Shown here one piece after another: positions 22,458-30,615 of a DNA stretch of 32,718 nt. The notes below the pieces were generated by a model. That model had not been told where the DNA came from, did not search any database, and worked only from the letters and a program-made list of their open reading frames with translations. Position 1 is the first letter of the stretch. Every line of letters begins with the position of its first letter. The stretch is from Rubrivivax sp. (GTDB taxonomy: Bacteria; Pseudomonadota; Gammaproteobacteria; Burkholderiales; Burkholderiaceae_C): the NCBI GenBank assembly GCA_016789865.1, contig JAEUPC010000094.1:1-32718 (forward strand). Direction: 5' to 3'. The translations under genes were made by a program, and so were the position numbers.

Positions 22458-24005
22458 ATGCCCCAGCCGCTGACCGACGACCCCCCTTCGCAGGCCACCG
22501 CGCCGGCCACCGCGCCGGCCACCGTGACCACCACCGTGACCGCCACCGCGCCCGCCACGGTGACCGCCACCGCGCATACGCCGGCATCGGTGCCCGCGGC
22601 GCACGCCCCGGTGGCCGCGGCGGCCGTGAGGGGCACCGGCGGCGTGAAGGGTGTCGACCCGGCGCTCGTCGTCATCCTCGGCGGCGTGTGCGCCGCGCTG
22701 CACGTGGGCAAGCTGCCGCCGGCGATTCCGGCGCTGCAGCAGGCGCTGGGCCTTTCGCTGGTGCAGGCCGGCTTCCTGCTGTCGATGGTGCAGCTGGCGG
22801 GCATGTGTGCGGGCCTGGCCTTCGGGGCGCTGGCCGACGGCCTGGGCGCGCGCCGCAGCATGCTGGTGGGCCTGGTTGTGCTGGCAGTGGCCAGCGCGGC
22901 CGGGGCGGGGGCGACGACGGCGCCCTGGCTGATGGCGCTGCGCGCGAGCGAGGGCTTCGGCTTCCTGCTCGTGGTGCTGGCCGCACCGGCCCTCGTGCGG
23001 CGGCTGGTGGCGCCCGAGCGGCTGAGCCTGATGCTCGGCCTGTGGGGCGCGTACATGCCGCTGGGCACGACGCTGGCGCTGCTGGGCGGGCCGCTGCTGA
23101 TCGGCGCGCTGGGGTGGCCGGCCTGGTGGGCTGCGCTGTCGGTGTTGAGCGCCGCGATGGCGATCTGGCTCGCGCGCCGCGTGCCGGCGCCGTCGCCGGC
23201 CGCCGTGGCCCCGCAGGCCCAACAGGCCCGGCAGCCCGGCAGCGCGCCGGTGGCGCCGCAGCCGGGCGCCAGCATCGCCGCGCAGACGCTGGGCTCGATG
23301 GGCCGTGCGTTCGGCGCGCTGCGGCGGCAGTTGCCGATCACGCTGCGTGCCGGCGGGCCGTGGCTGCTGGCGGTGGCCTTCGCGGTGTACTCGGGCCAGT
23401 GGCTGGCGGTGATCGGCTTCCTGCCCACGGTGTATGCCGCCGCCGGCGTGGCGCCCGCGTCGGCCGGGCTGCTGACGGCGCTGGTGGCCGCCGCCAACAT
23501 GGCCGGCAACGTCGTGGCCGGCCGGCTGCTGCACCGGGGCGCGCGGCCTGTGCGCCTGCTGCGCGTGGGCTACACGACGATGATGCTGGCGGCGCTGGTG
23601 GCCTTCGCACCCTGGGCCTGGCCCGGTGCGGCGGCCGCGGTGGGCGCCGTGGGAGGCCCGGCAGCCGACGCCACGGCGTGGGTGCGCTATGCCGCCGCAC
23701 TGGCCTTTTCCGGCGTGGGCGGGTTGGTGCCGGCCACCCTGTTCACGCTGGCTGTGCCGGCCACGCCGCGCGCGGGCAGCCTGTCTTCCACCGCGGGCTG
23801 GATGCAGCAGTGGTCGGCCGCCGGCCAGTTCTTCGGCCCGCCGTTGGTGGCCTGGGTGGCGGCCGCGGTGGGGGGCTGGCATCTCACGTGGGTGGCCACC
23901 GGCGCGTGCGCGCTGGCGGGCCTGGCCCTCAGCGCGGGAATCGCGCGCGTGGTGGCGCTGGGCACCCAGGGTGCACCGGTTGGCGCGCGGGCGCCGCGCA
24001 GTTAG
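22458..24005 (+). CDS. MFS transporter (CynX/NimT-like)
   Basis: A 515-residue inner-membrane carrier with 12 hydrophobic spans in two groups. The loop between spans 2 and 3 has GALADGLGARRSMLVG, the general MFS motif A. The long central loop (about residues 245-285) is Ala/Pro/Gln-rich. Closest by feel is the cyanate/nitroimidazole (CynX/NimT) branch, but substrate is unknown. The first 60 residues are unusual: an Ala/Thr/Pro/Val run coded by 12-bp-like repeats (22492-22575) precedes the first span at about residue 67. ATG 22458 has no strong ribosome site, and an internal start closer to the first span is possible, in which case the tail would not be translated. Confidence 0.88.
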   Translation: MPQPLTDDPPSQATAPATAPATVTTTVTATAPATVTATAHTPASVPAAHAPVAAAAVRGTGGVKGVDPALVVILGGVCAALHVGKLPPAIPALQQALGLSLVQAGFLLSMVQLAGMCAGLAFGALADGLGARRSMLVGLVVLAVASAAGAGATTAPWLMALRASEGFGFLLVVLAAPALVRRLVAPERLSLMLGLWGAYMPLGTTLALLGGPLLIGALGWPAWWAALSVLSAAMAIWLARRVPAPSPAAVAPQAQQARQPGSAPVAPQPGASIAAQTLGSMGRAFGALRRQLPITLRAGGPWLLAVAFAVYSGQWLAVIGFLPTVYAAAGVAPASAGLLTALVAAANMAGNVVAGRLLHRGARPVRLLRVGYTTMMLAALVAFAPWAWPGAAAAVGAVGGPAADATAWVRYAAALAFSGVGGLVPATLFTLAVPATPRAGSLSSTAGWMQQWSAAGQFFGPPLVAWVAAAVGGWHLTWVATGACALAGLALSAGIARVVALGTQGAPVGARAPRS

Positions 24006-24090
24006 CCTCGGGCGTGACTCGCGCCGTCGCCCTCGCCGTCGCCCCCGCCGCGGCACTCGTTCAGCCAACCATTCCAGGGAATCTTCGCCC

Positions 24091-25215
24091 ATGACCGCCC
24101 GCACCACGCCCCCGTTCCGCGCCGACCATGTCGGCAGCTTCCTGCGCCCGTCTTACCTGCTGGAGGCCCGCGCGAAGAAGGCCCAGGGCGAGATCACGCC
24201 CGCCCAGCTGCGCGAGGTGGAAGACCGCGCCATCACCGAGATCGTGAAGTTCCAGCGCGACTGCGGCCTGAAGAGCATCACTGACGGCGAGTTCCGCCGC
24301 ACGTACTTCCACCTCGACTTCCTGGAGCAGCTGGGCGGCGTCAGCACCGACATCCCGGTGACGGTGAAGCGGCCCGACGGCACCGAGGAACTGGCACCGC
24401 CGGCCATCCGCGTGGTCGACAAGGTGCGCCATGTGAAGGACATCCAGCGCGCCGACTTCGAGTTCCTGAAGCGCCAGGTCGAGCAGCACGCACCGGGCTG
24501 CACGCCGAAGGTGACGATCCCGTCGCCGACGATGCTGCATTTTCGCGGTGGCCGCGCCGGCATCAGCCGCGAGGCCTACCCCGAGCTCGACCCCGCCTTC
24601 TACGACGACACCGCGCGCGCCTACGGCGACGAGCTGAAGAGCCTGTACGACGCCGGCTGCCGCTACGTGCAGATGGACGACACCAACATGGCCTACCTGT
24701 GCGACGAGAAGATGCGCGCGGCGGCGCGCCAGCGCGGCGACGACCCCAACGAGCTGCCGCATCGCTATGCGCATTTCATCAACAAGGTGGTGGCGCTCAA
24801 GCCCGCCGGCATGACGTTGGCCATGCACCTGTGCCGCGGCAACTTCAAGAGCACCTTTGCGGCGCAGGGCAACTACGAGCCGGTGGCCGAGGCGCTGCTG
24901 GCCGAGATGAACCTGGACGCCATCTTCATGGAGTACGACGACGACCGCTCGGGCGACTTCCGGCCGCTGCGGTTCCTGAAGCCGGGGCGCATCGTCGTGC
25001 TGGGTCTGGTCACCACCAAGTTCGGCCAGCTGGAGAGCAAGGACGACCTGAAGCGGCGCATTGCCGAGGCGGCCCGGCACGCGCCGCTGGAGCAGTTGGC
25101 GCTGAGCCCGCAATGCGGCTTCAGCAGCACGGTGCACGGCAACAACATCGCGGTGGAAGACCAGCGGCGCAAGCTGGCACTGGTGGTCGAGACCGCGCAA
25201 GAGGTGTGGGGTTGA
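24091..25215 (+). CDS. MetE-like (cobalamin-independent methionine synthase family) methyltransferase
   Basis: A 374-residue single-domain protein equivalent to the catalytic C-terminal barrel of MetE. Zinc ligands are in place: His246 and Cys248 (MHLCRGN), Glu281 (FMEYDDDRSG) and Cys342 (SPQCGFSS). The opening FRADHVGSFLRP and the SITDGEFRRTYFHLDF stretch match the YxjG-type group. Known relatives transfer methyl or alkyl groups to thiols: some make methionine, others act on other thiols such as coenzyme M. Lack of the N-terminal MetE domain and its place 32 nt before a TRAP transporter operon suggest a catabolic or salvage role on a substrate imported by that transporter. That role is inference. 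ATG 24091 has AGGGA upstream. Confidence 0.88.
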   Translation: MTARTTPPFRADHVGSFLRPSYLLEARAKKAQGEITPAQLREVEDRAITEIVKFQRDCGLKSITDGEFRRTYFHLDFLEQLGGVSTDIPVTVKRPDGTEELAPPAIRVVDKVRHVKDIQRADFEFLKRQVEQHAPGCTPKVTIPSPTMLHFRGGRAGISREAYPELDPAFYDDTARAYGDELKSLYDAGCRYVQMDDTNMAYLCDEKMRAAARQRGDDPNELPHRYAHFINKVVALKPAGMTLAMHLCRGNFKSTFAAQGNYEPVAEALLAEMNLDAIFMEYDDDRSGDFRPLRFLKPGRIVVLGLVTTKFGQLESKDDLKRRIAEAARHAPLEQLALSPQCGFSSTVHGNNIAVEDQRRKLALVVETAQEVWG

Positions 25216-25247
25216 AGGGCTTTTCGGCAAACGGCAAGGAGATGACG

Positions 25248-26303
25248 ATGAAGACGGTGATCAGGCAGGCGCTGGCAGGTTCGGCGGTGGCAGCGGTGTT
25301 CGCGGCAGGGCTCGCTGCATTGGCGGTGCCGGCCCAGGCGCAGGAGGTGACGCTGAAGTTCCACCACATCTGGCCGCCGCAGGCGATGGCGCCGCAACGC
25401 GTGATCGGCCCGTGGTGCGAGAAGGTCAAGGCCGAGAGCAGCGGCCGCCTGACCTGCCAGATGCTGCCGGCGATGAGCGGTGGTGGCACGCCGCCGCAGC
25501 TGGTGGACCGCATCAAGGACGGCGTCGACGACCTGACGATCACGCTGCCGGGCTACACGGCGGGGCGCTTCCCGGCGATGGAGGTGTTCGAGCTGCCGTT
25601 CATGACCAACAGCGCCGAAGTCGCCGCGGCGGCGGCGTGGGACTACCTGCACAAGCACGCGCTGAAGGAGTTCCCGGGCACCAAGATTCTCGCCACCTGG
25701 GTGCACGACGAGGGCTACATCCACACCGCCAGCAAGCAGGTGAAGTCGATCGACGACTTCAAGGGCCTGAAGATGCGCGCCCCCACGCGGCAGACCAACA
25801 AGCTGCTGGCCAAGCTCGGTGCCACGCCGGTGGGCATGCCGGTCACCGGCGTGGCCGACGCCATCAGCAAGGGCACCATCGACGGCTTCGCGCTGCCGTG
25901 GGAGGTGATCCCGGCGTTCAAGCTGCACGAGATGACGAAGTTCCACACGCAGACCGACCCCTCGCGCCCGGCGCTCTATTCGGCCGGCTTCATCTTCGCC
26001 ATGAACCAGGCGAAGTACGACGGCCTGCCGGGCGAGCTGAAGAAGGTGATCGACAACAACAGCGGCGCGGCGCTGTCGCGGCAGATCGGCAGGATCTGGG
26101 ACGAAAGCCAGGCGCCGGGGCGCAAGGCCGCGGCCGACCGCGGCAACACCATCATCACGCTCTCGGCGGCCGAGACCGACAGGTGGATCGCCGCCAGCGC
26201 CGGCATCTACGACGAGTGGGTGGCCGACATGGACAAGCGCGGCCTGGCCGGCAAGCAGATGCTGCAGGACGCGCGCGACCTGCTGGCCAAACACCGCAAG
26301 TAG
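25248..26303 (+). CDS. TRAP transporter substrate-binding protein (DctP type)
   Basis: A 351-residue exported binding protein. The signal peptide covers about residues 1-31 (MKTVIRQALAGS to VPAQAQ). The mature protein has the DctP pattern: VTLKFHHIWPP at the start, GGTPPQLVDRIKDGVDDLTITLPGYTAGRFP, then LKMRAPTRQTNKLLAKLGATPVGMP with the conserved Arg that usually binds the ligand carboxylate, and a long connecting helix at the end. Substrates are usually organic acids or similar anions. AAGGAG (25236-25241) sets ATG 25248 rather than ATG 25242. It is the first transporter gene of a set with small and large permease. Confidence 0.94.
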   Translation: MKTVIRQALAGSAVAAVFAAGLAALAVPAQAQEVTLKFHHIWPPQAMAPQRVIGPWCEKVKAESSGRLTCQMLPAMSGGGTPPQLVDRIKDGVDDLTITLPGYTAGRFPAMEVFELPFMTNSAEVAAAAAWDYLHKHALKEFPGTKILATWVHDEGYIHTASKQVKSIDDFKGLKMRAPTRQTNKLLAKLGATPVGMPVTGVADAISKGTIDGFALPWEVIPAFKLHEMTKFHTQTDPSRPALYSAGFIFAMNQAKYDGLPGELKKVIDNNSGAALSRQIGRIWDESQAPGRKAAADRGNTIITLSAAETDRWIAASAGIYDEWVADMDKRGLAGKQMLQDARDLLAKHRK

Positions 26304-26315
26304 ATTGCCCCGGCG

Positions 26316-26849
26316 TTGAGCGGGTTGCTGCAGCGGCTGGAGCGGCTGGCGCAGGTCTTCGGCGTGGCCGGCGCGGCCATCGCGCTGGCCGTCGGGCTGA
26401 TGGTGGTGGCCAGCGTCGTCGGCCGCGCGGCCTTCGGCGTGCCGATTCCCGGCGACGTGGAGCTCACGCAGTTCGGCATCGCCGTGGCGCTTTCGCTGGC
26501 GCTGCCTTGGTGCCAGGCGCGGCGCGGCAACATCATCGTCGACTTCTTCACCCAGCGCGCTGGGGCGCGCACGCAGCGCGCGCTGGACGCCGCCGGCGCG
26601 CTGCTGGCGGCGCTGATGTGCGCGCTGCTGGCCTGGCGCAGCGCCGCGGGCGCCGTGGCCGTGCGCGAGGCGCACGAGACGACGATGATCCTGGCGCTGC
26701 CGATGTGGTGGACCTACGCGCTGCTGGCGCCCGGGCTGGCGCTGGCCGCCGCGGTGGCCACCTTGCAGGCCCTGGCCGGCCCGCGCGCCGCGCCGCCCGC
26801 CCAGGCCGCCCAGTGCAGCCAGCCCTCGGGTGAACGCGCGCCGCGATGA
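26316..26849 (+). CDS. TRAP transporter small permease (DctQ type)
   Basis: A 177-residue inner-membrane protein with four hydrophobic spans, the normal layout of TRAP small subunits (spans at about 17-38, 48-66, 90-110, 128-150). Conserved family features include GRAAFGVPIPGDVELTQFG and LPWCQARRGNIIVDFF. It pairs with the large permease and stabilises it. TTG 26316 is taken as the start, 12 nt after the binding-protein stop; no ATG is available. The stop overlaps the large-permease ATG (ATGA). Confidence 0.9.
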   Translation: MSGLLQRLERLAQVFGVAGAAIALAVGLMVVASVVGRAAFGVPIPGDVELTQFGIAVALSLALPWCQARRGNIIVDFFTQRAGARTQRALDAAGALLAALMCALLAWRSAAGAVAVREAHETTMILALPMWWTYALLAPGLALAAAVATLQALAGPRAAPPAQAAQCSQPSGERAPR

Positions 26850-28168
26850 CGCCCACCTTCATCGGCCTGGCGATGTTCGCGCTGATGCTGGCGCTGATGG
26901 CGCTGCGCACGCCGATTGCCGCGGCGATGTTCATCCCCGGGGCGCTGGGCTACCTGTGGTTGAGCGGTGCGCCGTCGCTGCTCAACCTGCTCAAGGGCAG
27001 CGCGGTGGCGCGGCTGACGGTGTACGACCTGTCGGTGATTCCGCTGTTCCTGCTGATGGGGCAGTTCGCCACGCAAGGCGGGCTGAGCCGGCGGCTGTTC
27101 GTGGCCGCGGCGGCCTGGGTGGGGCATGTGCGCGGCGGGCTCGGCATGGCCAGCATCCTCTCGGCAGGCGCCTTCGGTGCGGTGTGCGGCAGCTCGGTGG
27201 CCACCTCGGCCACCATCACGCAGGTGGCCTACCCGCAGATGAAGAGCCATGGCTACGCGGGCGGCCTGGCCACCGCCACGCTGGCCACCGGCGGCACGCT
27301 GGGCATCCTGATTCCACCTTCGGTGCCGCTGGTGGTGTTTGCCATCCTTACCGAGCAGAACATCGCCAAGCTGTTTGCCGCGGCCATGCTGCCGGGGCTG
27401 CTGGCGATGCTCGGCTACATGGTCGTGCTGGCGCTGGTGTGCCGCGCGCGGCCGCAATGGGCGCCGGCCGGTGAGCGGCTGCCATGGGGCGCGCGCTGGC
27501 GGGCACTGCTGGGCGTGTGGCCGATCGCGCTGATCTTCGGCATCGTCTTCGGCGGCATCTACGGGGGCCTGTTCTCACCCACCGAAGGCGCGGCGGTCGG
27601 CGCCGTGGCCACCGGGCTGGCCGGGTGGTCCCGGCGCGAGCTGACGCTGGCCACGCTGAAGACGAGCCTGGCGGCCACCGCCGAGACCAGCGCGATGGTG
27701 TTCATGATCTTCCTCGGCGCCGACATGATGAACGCGACGCTGGCGCTGACGGCCATGCCGGCGGCGATGGCCGACTGGGTGAGCCACCTCGCGGTGCCGC
27801 CGCTGGCCATCGTGACGGCGGTGCTGGCCTTCTACGTGCTGCTGGGCTGCGTGATGGACGAGCTGTCGATGCTGCTGTTGACGATTCCCGTGCTGTTCCC
27901 GGCGGTCATGGGGCTGGAGCTGTGGGGGCTGCAGGGCCAGGAGAAGGCGATCTGGTTCGGCATCCTGGTGCTGATGACCGTGGGCATCGGCATGATCGCG
28001 CCGCCGGTGGGCCTGAACGTGTACGTCGTCAACAACCTCGCGCGCGACGTGCCGATGGCCGACACCTACCGCGGCGTGTTTCCCTTTCTGGCCTGGGACG
28101 CGCTGCGGCTGGTGCTGCTGCTGTTCTTTCCCTTCCTGAGTCTGGGGCTGGTGCGATGGCTGTTCTGA
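26846..28168 (+). CDS. TRAP transporter large permease (DctM type)
   Basis: A 440-residue inner-membrane protein with about 12 hydrophobic spans that forms the sodium-coupled transport channel. Typical segments are LGMASILSAGAFGAVCGSSVATSATI, LATGGTLGILIPPSVPLVVFAILTEQNIAKLFAAAMLPG-type (residues about 145-185), GLFSPTEGAAVGA and MIAPPVGLNVYVVNN. These mark the two inverted repeats of DctM. The ATG overlaps the small-permease stop. It overlaps the following gene by 13 nt. Confidence 0.95.
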   Translation: MTPTFIGLAMFALMLALMALRTPIAAAMFIPGALGYLWLSGAPSLLNLLKGSAVARLTVYDLSVIPLFLLMGQFATQGGLSRRLFVAAAAWVGHVRGGLGMASILSAGAFGAVCGSSVATSATITQVAYPQMKSHGYAGGLATATLATGGTLGILIPPSVPLVVFAILTEQNIAKLFAAAMLPGLLAMLGYMVVLALVCRARPQWAPAGERLPWGARWRALLGVWPIALIFGIVFGGIYGGLFSPTEGAAVGAVATGLAGWSRRELTLATLKTSLAATAETSAMVFMIFLGADMMNATLALTAMPAAMADWVSHLAVPPLAIVTAVLAFYVLLGCVMDELSMLLLTIPVLFPAVMGLELWGLQGQEKAIWFGILVLMTVGIGMIAPPVGLNVYVVNNLARDVPMADTYRGVFPFLAWDALRLVLLLFFPFLSLGLVRWLF

Positions 28169-28824
28169 GGTCGGCGCTGTGCGCCCGCGTGTACGCAGTC
28201 CTTGGGGCCGTCCTTGGGGCCGTGGCCCACGTGCAGGCGCAGCCGATGCCGCCCGCCACGGGCTGGGGGGTGGCCGCGTATGGCGGCATGCGCGGCGGCA
28301 ACAGCGGCTTCGAGTCCAGCGACAGCGGCAGTGCCGGCACGCCCCTCACGCTGCGCAGCCGGCCCGCGGCTGCGCTGGCGTTGGAGGCGCCGTACGACGA
28401 CCATAGGCTGCTGCAGGTCTATCTCGCGCATCAGCGCACGCGGCTCGTGCTGGGGCCGGCGGCGTCGCCGGGCACGCCGACCACCGAGCTGCCGCTGCGG
28501 GTGAGCACGCTGCACCTGGGCGGCGTCAACTACTTCGAAGGGCCCGTGGGTCGCGGGCCCTACGTGGTGGGGGGCCTCGGCCTCACGCACCTGAGCCCGA
28601 ACCTGCCCGGCACCACGGCCCGCACGCGTTGGTCGATGCACATTGGCCTGGGCCACGAGTGGGCGCTGGCGCGTGCGCTTTCGCTGCGCATGGAACTGCG
28701 CGGGCACGCGGCGCTGCTGCGCAGCGAGGGCGGCTTCTTCTGCTCGGGCGGCTGCACGGTGTTCGTCCGCGGCGACACGCTCACGCAGGTCGAAGGGCTG
28801 TTGGGTCTGCGCGTGGGGTTCTGA
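28156..28824 (+). CDS. Outer-membrane beta-barrel-like protein
   Basis: A 222-residue exported protein. Residues 1-28 form a signal peptide (basic start, AVLGAVLGAVAHVQAQ). The mature part alternates hydrophobic and polar residues in beta-strand fashion with glycine turns (TGWGVAAYGGMRGG, LRVSTLHLGGVNYFEG, GPYVVGGLGLTHLSP, WSMHIGLGHEWALA, LSLRMELRGHAALL) and ends LLGLRVGF with a terminal Phe, the usual barrel-insertion signal. Two Cys (FFCSGGCTVF) may form a disulfide in a loop. It resembles small eight-stranded OmpA/OmpW-like barrels. ATG 28156 lies 13 nt inside the end of the TRAP large-permease gene, so both are probably translated from one message; it might serve as the outer-membrane partner, which is inference. 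Confidence 0.75.
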   Translation: MAVLRSALCARVYAVLGAVLGAVAHVQAQPMPPATGWGVAAYGGMRGGNSGFESSDSGSAGTPLTLRSRPAAALALEAPYDDHRLLQVYLAHQRTRLVLGPAASPGTPTTELPLRVSTLHLGGVNYFEGPVGRGPYVVGGLGLTHLSPNLPGTTARTRWSMHIGLGHEWALARALSLRMELRGHAALLRSEGGFFCSGGCTVFVRGDTLTQVEGLLGLRVGF

Positions 28825-28846
28825 AAACACAAGAGAAGGCCGACGC

Positions 28847-29473
28847 ATGACATCACCGAACACTCCCCACACGCTGCGCAGCCAGGCCGAACTGCGCTCG
28901 CTGTATGCCGCCCCCACCGACCGTGCGGTGCGCAAGGAGATCGGTGCGCTGGACAGGCACTGCCGCCGCTTCATCGCCCTGTCGCCGTTCGTGCTGCTGG
29001 CCACCAGCGACGAGGTGTTCAACCTCGACGCCTCGCCGCGCGGCGGAGAGCCCGGCTTCGTCAAGGTCGACGCGCACGGCCGCCTGCTCATCCCCGATGC
29101 GCCGGGGAACAACCGCCTCGATTCGCTGCAGAACATCGCCCGCACGGGCCGCGCCGGGCTGCTGTTCCTCATTCCCGGCTTCGACGAGACGCTGCGCGTC
29201 AACGGCGAGGCGGTGCTGTCGACCGACCCCGCCGACATTGCCGCGTGCACCAGCGAACGCCGCGCGCCCAGGCTGGTGGTCTGCGTCACCGTCACCACCG
29301 CCTACCTGCACTGCGCGAAGGCCTTCCTGCGCTCGAAGCTGTGGAAGCCCGAGGCGCTGGTCGACCGCGGCTTGATGCCCACCGCGGGCCAGATGATCGG
29401 CGAGCAGACCGGCATCGAGGGGGCGGCGGAGACGCGCGAAGAGATGGAGAGGCGCTATGCCCCCGATCTGTGA
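28847..29473 (+). CDS. Pyridoxamine 5'-phosphate oxidase-family flavin protein
   Basis: A 208-residue cytoplasmic split-barrel protein. Key stretches are HCRRFIALSPFVLLATSD, a first strand pair; GEPGFVKVDAHGRLLIPDAPGNNRLDSLQNI, the flavin-binding part of this subgroup; LLFLIPGFDETLRVNG and YLHCAKAFLRSKLWKPEA, where the CAKA segment is typical of the MSMEG_1061-like group of PNPOx-family proteins. These bind FMN or F420-like cofactors; the reaction is unknown. GAAGG lies 8 nt before ATG 28847. It follows the barrel-protein gene by 22 nt and may be the last gene of the MetE-TRAP operon. Confidence 0.85.
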   Translation: MTSPNTPHTLRSQAELRSLYAAPTDRAVRKEIGALDRHCRRFIALSPFVLLATSDEVFNLDASPRGGEPGFVKVDAHGRLLIPDAPGNNRLDSLQNIARTGRAGLLFLIPGFDETLRVNGEAVLSTDPADIAACTSERRAPRLVVCVTVTTAYLHCAKAFLRSKLWKPEALVDRGLMPTAGQMIGEQTGIEGAAETREEMERRYAPDL

Positions 29474-29581
29474 GGCGGGGCGGCCCGATGGCAGCCAAGA
29501 TCGACACGCCGCCTTCGGCTGCTGCCGACCGCCACCCGACGGCGTGCTGCACACCCATGGCCGCTGAACATTGCCTGTGCC

Positions 29582-30115
29582 GTGCCTGAAGCCGTCGTCC
29601 GCCCACTGACCCCCGCCGATGCGCCGCAGTACCGCGTGCTGATGCTGCAAGCCTATGTGCTGGACGCCGATGCCTTCACCTCCACCGCCGAAGAGCGCGC
29701 GCTGGAGCCCCAGGCGTGGTGGGTGAAGCGCATCGCGCACCCCGCGGGGCTGGGTGTGGCGTTCGGGGCAGAGGAGGGCGGCCAGCTCGTCGGCACGGTG
29801 GGCCTGGAGTTCTCGGCCAAGCCGAAGACGCGCCACGCGGCGCTGCTGCTGGGCATGGTCGTGCGCGAGGCGGCGCGCCGCCAGGGCATCGGCCGGCGCC
29901 TGGTGATGGCGGCGCTTGCGCATGCGGCGCAGCACCCGCAGGTGCAGGTGGTCACGCTCACGGTCACCGAGGGCAACGCCGCGGCGCTGCGCCTCTACGA
30001 GCAGGCGGGCTTCGTGGCTTGGGGCACCGAGCCGATGGCCATCGCCACGCCGTCGGGCTTCAAGGGCAAGGTGCACATGTCGTGCACGCTCGCGCGCAGC
30101 GACGCTGCGGCGTGA
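29582..30115 (+). CDS. GNAT-family N-acetyltransferase
   Basis: A 177-residue protein with the GNAT fold. The acetyl-CoA binding motif A is LGMVVREAARRQGIGRRLVMAAL (about 97-119, with RRQGIG as the pyrophosphate loop), and motif B follows in LTVTEGNAAALRLYEQAGFVAWG. The N-terminal part (VVRPLTPADAPQYRVLMLQAY) is the usual first strand and helix. The start is GTG 29582, as no ATG fits the first strand. Substrate unknown. The 108-bp gap before it (29474-29581) shows nothing clear. Confidence 0.9.
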   Translation: MPEAVVRPLTPADAPQYRVLMLQAYVLDADAFTSTAEERALEPQAWWVKRIAHPAGLGVAFGAEEGGQLVGTVGLEFSAKPKTRHAALLLGMVVREAARRQGIGRRLVMAALAHAAQHPQVQVVTLTVTEGNAAALRLYEQAGFVAWGTEPMAIATPSGFKGKVHMSCTLARSDAAA

Positions 30116-30176
30116 TTCGTGGGCCCGGTGTTGCCGGTGTGTGGGGGCCGGGCCGCGCGCTGACGGCGCGGCGCCG

Positions 30177-30228
30177 GCGCTTGGTGCCCGCGCCTGGTGC
30201 CCGCGCTTGGTGCCCGCGATTGGTGCCG
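30177..30228. repeat. 13-bp tandem repeat
   Basis: Four units of 13 bp, GCGCTTGGTGCCC, with one or two changes in units 2 and 4, lie between the GNAT gene and the downstream pseudogene. They occupy the place where a promoter and start codon of the pseudogene would be expected. Confidence 0.9.
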
Positions 30229-30239
30229 GCCCTCGGGAC

Positions 30240-30586
30240 CTGCTGGCCTTCTCGCCGGGCTGCTCGGTCACCAAGCTGGACTCGAAGGACAAAATGCGGG
30301 TGCCCAAGGACACCTACTTCCGCGAATCGCTGGACCGCGAGGCGCAGACGGCTGGCCACCGCGGGCCTGAGCCAGATCTCCACGGTGGAGAACGGCAGCG
30401 GCACCGACATCAAGAGCGAGACCGGCCTGACCGGCGCGATGGTGCGTCAACTTCCAGCTGGGCAAGGACTGGGACATCGCCCTCATCGCCGGCGTCGACC
30501 GGCTCTCCGGCGCGGTGGGCAAGGCCTGGAAGTACCAGAACAAGCCGTGGGTGTCGTTCGCCATCGGCTTCAACTTCACGCGCTGA
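30240..30586 (+). pseudogene. Frameshifted lipoprotein-like gene remnant
   Basis: Three frames read in turn give one coherent protein end. Frame one gives PGCSVTKLDSKDKMRVPKDT and YFRESLDREAQT. After one extra base near 30350, frame two gives ATAGLSQISTVENGSGTDIK and SETGLTGAMVR. After loss of two bases near 30445, frame three gives NFQLGKDWDIALIAGVDRLS and ends WVSFAIGFNFTR with TGA at 30584-30586. The Cys after Pro-Gly may be a degraded lipobox, and the ending with alternating residues and a final aromatic pattern resembles a membrane-associated beta protein. No start codon is evident upstream, where the tandem repeat lies. Family not recognised; sequencing error is a possible alternative for either shift. 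Confidence 0.7.
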
Positions 30587-30615
30587 AGGTCGCGCGCTGA
30601 CCGTCACGCGCCGCG

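Noticed and set aside
22374-24107. Long minus-strand frame opposite the MFS gene
   Set aside because: The plus-strand frame has 12 membrane spans and an MFS motif; the antisense frame is a GC-driven shadow.
24091-25215. Classical methionine synthase MetE
   Set aside because: Only the catalytic domain is present (374 residues instead of about 750) and the neighbours are transport genes, so a plain metE label would overstate the evidence.
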